Of a stretch of DNA of 64,000 nt, positions 59,901 through 64,000 are shown in pieces (position 1 is the stretch's first letter; each line of letters opens with the position of its first letter). The translations under genes were made by a program, and so were the position numbers. The notes below the pieces were generated by a model that made no database searches, was not told the origin of the DNA, and saw only the letters and a list, made by a program, of their open reading frames with translations. This DNA comes from Syntrophus sp963665935 (GTDB taxonomy: Bacteria; Desulfobacterota; Syntrophia; Syntrophales; Syntrophaceae), in the NCBI GenBank assembly GCA_963665935.1, contig OY762510.1, positions 1,550,001 through 1,614,000 of the forward strand, read 5' to 3'.

Positions 59901-59945
59901 GAAGGAGAAGAGCCGATGCAGATCCTGCATCGGCTCTTCTCCTTC
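59901..59945. terminator. 21-bp perfect hairpin, likely terminator
   Basis: The arm GAAGGAGAAGAGCCGATGC (with AG, 59901-59921) pairs exactly with 59925-59945 around ATC. It lies 27 bases after the stop of the gene at 59972 (minus strand). The T-run is absent, as in the hairpin at 57954. Confidence 0.75.
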
Positions 59946-59971
59946 TAATTTCTTGCTTTCGGCGCTTTGTT

Positions 59972-60667
59972 TTATTTCTTGAAGATGCCGCCCTTTCTTC
60001 TGATGACTGCAAGTCCCAGCAAGCCGGGGCCGAGCAACCAGACAGCTGCCGGAAGAGGAACGGGGGTAGGATCCTTGATCCAGGTGGAGTCATCAGGGTC
60101 GGGTAAAATTGTGGGAATGCCTTGAATGTGTGCAGCAATGTGAGCGCTATCGCCGGTTCCTGCGTTCAAATAGGCGAAATCATTCGCGGTAAGGCCACTT
60201 TCGGTCAGAGTGAGAATGATGGTTTCGCCGACCCCATCAAAACGGCTGGCCGATTTTGTTTTAAATTGCAACTCGATATCATAACCATGGCTGCCGCCGG
60301 CCTTTTGTTTGTCCTGGTCTGTGGCGATGATTTTATTAACGGTCCCGTTGGAGGTGCCGCCCGTCCATTTGATAGCCAGATCGCTCGGATCGACGGTCGA
60401 ACGAACATTAAAATCCACCTGACTGATGAATTCACTGGCTACACCAAGGCTGGAGGTCAAGGTTAAGGTGACCTTTCCGGAGGCTCCTCCATCATCGAAG
60501 GTCGCCATCAGCCACCCGTTGGAAGTAAGGGGGGAGCTCGGGTCAACTTTCCCGGTAAAGGCAGTGTCCAAACTGTAAGATACAATACTGGCCTGCGCCT
60601 GCCCTCCTACAAAACCAAAAATGATCGATAGTGCTGCCAGCAGTGTCCATTTACCTGTTATCTTCAT
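59972..60667 (-). CDS. VPLPA-CTERM exported protein, distinct passenger
   Basis: The ATG at 60667 has AAGGAG eight bases before it (231 residues); the ATG at 60691 does not. It has a signal peptide (residues 1-26, ending AQA) and the tail VPLPAAVW, GPGLLGLAVI and RRKGG. The middle differs from the other three and has a long Ser/Thr/Asp-rich beta-like stretch (SLDTAFTGKVDPSS, ATDQDKQKAGG). The sorting tail is of the same class, so an exosortase substrate is expected. A hairpin follows at 59901. Confidence 0.85.
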   Translation of the reverse strand: MKITGKWTLLAALSIIFGFVGGQAQASIVSYSLDTAFTGKVDPSSPLTSNGWLMATFDDGGASGKVTLTLTSSLGVASEFISQVDFNVRSTVDPSDLAIKWTGGTSNGTVNKIIATDQDKQKAGGSHGYDIELQFKTKSASRFDGVGETIILTLTESGLTANDFAYLNAGTGDSAHIAAHIQGIPTILPDPDDSTWIKDPTPVPLPAAVWLLGPGLLGLAVIRRKGGIFKK

Positions 60668-61120
60668 GCCATGACTCCTTATTTCAACCATTTATTAAAA
60701 TAGGCTTATAAATTCTGATTGGTTACGGATACCCTTCCTTTAATGCTTCAATAAAATCATAAGCAAATACAGTACCTCGCGAATCTTTGGCCTTCTGTCT
60801 CCAAACCCTTCGTATTGATAACAATGCAAAAACGCTAGAGAATCTTATCTATGGTCGAATATTGTCAGTGCGCCTCACCCGCGTGAAAGACAGATGATAG
60901 GGCATATTTTGACATAATCTTATCACACAGGGTTGTAAGGTTTCTAATATGGTAACTTGGATCTTGAAATGGAGCTGATAGAGGGCTTAAGGCATGCCGG
61001 TTGCGATATGTCGCAAATGCGTATGAGCGGAGAAGTAGCGAGGCCGAGCATCCGACTGAGCGAAATCAATCAGGCTGGCAAAGTGTGGTGTGAATCAATG
61101 AAGGTCTTGACCTACGAAGC
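60668..61120. other. Intergenic region with no recognised gene
   Basis: A plus-strand ORF (60957-61295) runs through it and into the antisense of the next gene; it has no ribosome site and no family match, so it is not called. The region is AT-rich near 60700-60800. No promoter was identified. Confidence 0.3.
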
Positions 61121-61152
61121 CCTCTACCCCCTTCTTAAAAAGAGGGTAGAGG
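61121..61152 (-). terminator. Hairpin after the VPLPA-CTERM gene at 61162
   Basis: CCTCTACCC (61121-61129) pairs with GGGTAGAGG (61144-61152) over a loop holding a T-run in the minus-strand reading. It lies ten bases beyond the stop. Confidence 0.6.
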
Positions 61153-61161
61153 AAAGGAAAA

Positions 61162-61764
61162 TTATGCTGCCTTCCGACGGCGAATTGCCACAATGCCGAT
61201 CAAGCCGCTGCCTAGGAGCCAGACAGCGCCCGGAAGAGGAACCGGGTTTCCGTTGCCGGCTGCGAAGCCAGTGCCACTCATTCCCTCCGGTTTGATGTGA
61301 GCAGCAGCGTACATACCACTTCCGTTAAACGTTAGAACAGATTGTGCAGAGCCCCAAGCAGTCAGGGACGTATTGACCAAGGTGATTATGAACTGATCTA
61401 CATTACTGTTATTCTTAAAAGATGCATTGAACTTGCCAAAGCCATCCAATGAGCCGCTGAAGGAGTTTCCCTCGCTCGGTGTGGCTGTAAAACCCGTTGA
61501 ATTAACCTCTACACCTAATTGTGCTCCAAGGTCCCAACCAGTTAAAGCATCAAAGGTAATTGTTGCATTATACCCGTCAGTGCGGTTGACGGTCACTTGG
61601 GCGTAATTTGCTATTGCACCCCCATTCAGATCTGGATTGGCATAAATGAGGTTGAATGAGTAAAGATCAGCCCATGCACTGGTAGTGAAGAGAAGAAGCG
61701 AAAGCAGGCATACGAAGAGGACCCCCTTTTTGCTGAACCCATTAAACAATTTTTCCCGTTTCAT
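61162..61764 (-). CDS. VPLPA-CTERM exported protein, copy 3
   Basis: A 200-residue paralogue of the proteins at 58099 and 58901. The signal peptide ends SAWA, the core has DLYSFNLIYANPDLNGG and YAQVTVNRTD, and the tail is VPLPGAVW, GSGLIGI and RRRKAA. A GGAGG ribosome site precedes the ATG. Similarity to copies 1 and 2 is strongest at the two ends, so the middle has diverged. With copies 1 and 2 it forms a small expanded family of likely exosortase substrates. Confidence 0.87.
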   Translation of the reverse strand: MKREKLFNGFSKKGVLFVCLLSLLLFTTSAWADLYSFNLIYANPDLNGGAIANYAQVTVNRTDGYNATITFDALTGWDLGAQLGVEVNSTGFTATPSEGNSFSGSLDGFGKFNASFKNNSNVDQFIITLVNTSLTAWGSAQSVLTFNGSGMYAAAHIKPEGMSGTGFAAGNGNPVPLPGAVWLLGSGLIGIVAIRRRKAA

Positions 61765-62134
61765 AAAACACCTCCATCAAAAAATCATGCTTATTTAGCC
61801 GCGAATAATTTACTTGATACAAAGGTATTGGATGCCGTCCCTTTGCTTCTTCTCATTTTTCATCACGGCCACTGAATCTCTTGAAGTATACTTTATAGAC
61901 GAATTCAAAAAACAACAATTGGGGAATATCCTTATTTTATCTAAGAAAAAACGGAAAATGGGGACTCCGAATATTCTTAATTTTCAACATCGTTAAATAA
62001 CGAAGCTCAAGATTTCCCTATGGCTGGAAGAGTGAAAAAAAGTCGCTGAAGAGAAGAGATTGCTGGAGAGTTGATAAAATTTTTTATCTGAAAGATATGA
62101 GGCACTCCTCAATTTGAAGCTGTTGAAATCCTTC
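61765..62134. other. AT-rich intergenic region, nothing recognised
   Basis: Upstream flank of the gene at 61162 and downstream of the response regulator. Mostly AT-rich with poly-A/T runs. A 60-codon plus-strand ORF here has no ribosome site. No hairpin or promoter was found with confidence. Confidence 0.3.
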
Positions 62135-62785
62135 CTATGGGGTGCTCTGTACCCACTGGATGGCGTATTTGAGAAGATCCGTGCCGTCTGCCAGCTTCAG
62201 TTTTTCCTTGATGTGGGCGCGGTAGGATTCGATGGTCTTGACGCTGAGATGCAGCTTTTCCGCGATTTGACTGGTTTTGTACCCCTGACCGATCATCCGG
62301 AAGACGGTCAGCTCCCGGTTGCTCAACAAATCGATTGGGGAGCTGACGGCCCTGTCCTCGCTCGAGACCATTTTTTCCAGCATGGAGGTGGCTATCTTCT
62401 CGCTCACAAAGATTTCCCCGGCCAGAACCCTGCGGATGGCCACGAGCAGCTTCTCCAGGGCTTCCTGTTTCATGATGTATCCCCTGGCACCCGCCCTGAG
62501 GGCCCGTTCGGCAAAGAGAGACTCATCGTGCATGGAGACCACGAGCGCGGGGAGATCCCGATGGGTCAGTTTGACCGTTTTGATCAGTTCAATGCCGTCG
62601 ATGCCGGGGAGGGAAATGTCGACAATGAGCAGGTCGGGCTTATGCGCCTCGATCTTTTCCAGAGCCCGCTGGGCGTTGTCGGCCTCGGCAACGACCGTCA
62701 GATCCGGCTCCGAATTGATGAGCAGAGAGAGTCCCTTGCGGAGAATCGGATGATCATCGACAATGAGTACCCGTTTTTTTGTCAT
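62135..62785 (-). CDS. NarL/FixJ-type response regulator
   Basis: A 216-residue regulator. The receiver (about 1-120) has the acid pocket VDDHP and acceptor Asp56 (LLIVDISLPG). The C-terminal LuxR-type helix-turn-helix (about 148-210) has LSNRELTVFRMIGQGYKTSQIAEKL. It should bind DNA when phosphorylated. It starts six bases after the kinase gene stop with a GGAG site, so the two form a two-component operon. The regulon is not indicated. Confidence 0.95.
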   Translation of the reverse strand: MTKKRVLIVDDHPILRKGLSLLINSEPDLTVVAEADNAQRALEKIEAHKPDLLIVDISLPGIDGIELIKTVKLTHRDLPALVVSMHDESLFAERALRAGARGYIMKQEALEKLLVAIRRVLAGEIFVSEKIATSMLEKMVSSEDRAVSSPIDLLSNRELTVFRMIGQGYKTSQIAEKLHLSVKTIESYRAHIKEKLKLADGTDLLKYAIQWVQSTP

Positions 62786-62791
62786 TTTGAA

Positions 62792-64000
62792 TCAATCTCC
62801 ACTACGGTTCGTAAAGGAACAGGTCACCCTTGTCCCCCCCGTCTCGCCATCGCCGATTTCCAGTGAGGCCCCGATCATGGAGGCGCGGTACCCCATGATA
62901 TTCAGGCCCATGCCTTTTCCCTGATTGACGGCGTTGCGGATGCCGCAGCCGTTGTCTGAAATGGAAAGGACAACGGCATCCTCCCGCTGCCGGAGGGCAA
63001 CCGTGACGGTATCGGCCTTGCCGTGTTTGATGGCGTTGTTCAGGGCCTCCTGCACGATGCGATAGAGATGCGTCGCCACCGCCGGATCGGGAATCCGTAT
63101 CTTTTCCTCATAAATAACAGGGCAGGAAATGCCGAAGAGTTTTTCCACATTGCCGGCCAGTGAACAAAGGGCCATCCGCAACCCCTCCGCTTCCAGTCTC
63201 ACCGGATTCAGGCCACGGGCAAACCCTCGCGTCATCGTGATGGCCTGATCGATCAGTTCCACAATTTCAGACACATCGGCAGGTTCCAGCTTTCGGTGTT
63301 CGGCGATTTTTTTTTCGAGCACCTTCCCCATGAATCCGATTCCCGCCAGATGCTGGCACAAACTGTCATGGAGATCCTGCCCGATCCGCCGCTGCTCCCT
63401 GCCGCTGATTTCCAGGATCTCCCTCTCAAGACGCTTCCTGCGGGTGATATCCCGGACAATGGCCAGGACGTTGTTGGGAGGATAGGGAACCATGCGGACT
63501 TCAAAGTCCTTGCGCTCCTCTGAAAAAGGGATGTTCTGTTCAAAGAGTTGAATCCCCCCTGTTTCCAGGGTATGCCGCACGTAGGCCATGATCTGGTCGA
63601 TCAGCCGGCGGGGCAGGATCGATTTCAGCTCCTCGATGTCGTACAGGTTTCGACCTAGGAAGTCAGGCGGAATAAACCTGGTGAGATCAAACTGTCCCTG
63701 ATGGAAACCGAGAAGTACACCCTCCTCATTAACCTGAAACATCAGGTCGGGAATGGCGTCGAGGAGTGCCCTGTTCTGGGATTGACTTTCCTGGAGAGCT
63801 TCCTCGGCCCGTTTCCGGACGACCATTTCTCCGATTCGCTCTGCGATGACCTTGATCAGGCTCCGCTCTTCTTTCAGGAAAGGTCCTTCATCCTGTTGCG
63901 GTCTTTCCTCGCTGTAAAAAACATCCAGGAAACCTGCCTCATTGCCATGGAGAAGGACTCGCTGTGTTTGTCTCCAGCTTGTTTCCGAAAAAAAAGCGCT
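62792..64000 (-). CDS. HisKA_3-type sensor histidine kinase, partial (5' end beyond window)
   Basis: The frame is open to the window edge, giving 402 residues of the C-terminal part; the ATG at 63826 is internal. Upstream residues (GNEAGFLDVFYSEERP, then a coiled helix) look like the end of a GAF domain. A PAS domain (about LDAIPDLMFQVNEEG) follows. Next comes a dimerisation and phosphoacceptor helix of NarX type (RRIGQDLHDSLCQHLAGI, His in DLHD) and an ATPase domain (DNGCGIRN, GKGMGLNIMGYRA). It pairs with the adjacent NarL-type regulator. Signals are unknown; no membrane helix is seen in the part present. Confidence 0.92.
   Translation of the reverse strand, partial: SAFFSETSWRQTQRVLLHGNEAGFLDVFYSEERPQQDEGPFLKEERSLIKVIAERIGEMVVRKRAEEALQESQSQNRALLDAIPDLMFQVNEEGVLLGFHQGQFDLTRFIPPDFLGRNLYDIEELKSILPRRLIDQIMAYVRHTLETGGIQLFEQNIPFSEERKDFEVRMVPYPPNNVLAIVRDITRRKRLEREILEISGREQRRIGQDLHDSLCQHLAGIGFMGKVLEKKIAEHRKLEPADVSEIVELIDQAITMTRGFARGLNPVRLEAEGLRMALCSLAGNVEKLFGISCPVIYEEKIRIPDPAVATHLYRIVQEALNNAIKHGKADTVTVALRQREDAVVLSISDNGCGIRNAVNQGKGMGLNIMGYRASMIGASLEIGDGETGGTRVTCSFTNRSGD

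Noticed and set aside
59680..60138. 152-codon minus-strand frame overlapping the gene at 59972
   Set aside because: It overlaps the end of the better supported sorting-tail gene and its terminator hairpin, and has no ribosome site.
60957..61295. 112-codon plus-strand frame between two sorting-tail genes
   Set aside because: It has no ribosome site, and its second half is antisense to the end of the conserved gene at 61162. No family resemblance.
1..64000. tRNA, rRNA, insertion sequences, phage genes
   Set aside because: I looked for tRNA-like clover leaf ends, transposase motifs and integrases in the proteins and saw none.

Overview
The window looks like a stretch of chromosome from an anaerobic, Syntrophus-like member of the former Deltaproteobacteria (Desulfobacterota/Syntrophia). 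This is inferred from the gene content: a sodium-pump decarboxylase beta subunit, a selenocysteine formate dehydrogenase, many PAS hybrid histidine kinases, sigma-54 regulators and promoters, and several exported proteins ending in a VPLPA-CTERM (exosortase-type) sorting tail. No phage, insertion sequence, CRISPR array, rRNA or tRNA was recognised.

Layout. 0-3.3 kb: the 5' part of a Na+-translocating decarboxylase beta subunit, a small membrane protein and a PAS/sigma-54 activator with an altered GAFTGA loop. 3.6-11.6 kb: a PocR/PAS hybrid kinase, an MBL-fold hydrolase, a fused FeoA-FeoB iron transporter and a YgjP-like metallopeptidase. 11.9-13.7 kb: amtB-glnK behind a perfect sigma-54 promoter. 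13.7-19.6 kb: a GAF hybrid kinase, then a ZraSR-like two-component pair divergent from a ZraP/Spy-like periplasmic protein that has its own sigma-54 promoter. 19.7-27.3 kb: two Kup potassium transporters flanking a pentapeptide-repeat protein, with a P-type ATPase upstream; kup copy 1 sits behind a c-di-AMP (ydaO/yuaA) riboswitch. 27.5-29.6 kb: a DODA-type dioxygenase, an FMN reductase and a VPLPA-CTERM protein. 30.2-36.3 kb: a trehalose operon (GH15, membrane-anchored trehalose-6-phosphate synthase, phosphatase) plus glycerate kinase. 36.3-43 kb: a REC/substrate-binding/CheW fusion, a KefB-like antiporter, a NifX-like protein with a DUF134 regulator, a TPR protein, YidD and a SHOCT lipoprotein. 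43.2-48 kb: formate dehydrogenase FdhABC with an in-frame UGA (selenocysteine). 48.1-55.9 kb: three paralogous PAS hybrid kinases in tandem. 56.3-57.7 kb: gdhA. 58-61.8 kb: four VPLPA-CTERM proteins. 62.1-64 kb: a NarL-type response regulator and its kinase, cut by the window edge.

Two physiological themes recur. The first is potassium and osmotic balance: two Kup importers, one under c-di-AMP control, a KefB-like K+/H+ antiporter, trehalose synthesis and turnover, and glutamate synthesis (gdhA, amtB, glnK) could together set K+-glutamate and trehalose pools. The second is sensing: seven histidine kinases plus sigma-54 regulators and a chemotaxis-like fusion, several of them assembled from the same PAS modules in different orders. 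Both links are inferred from gene content and proximity; no experiment is implied.
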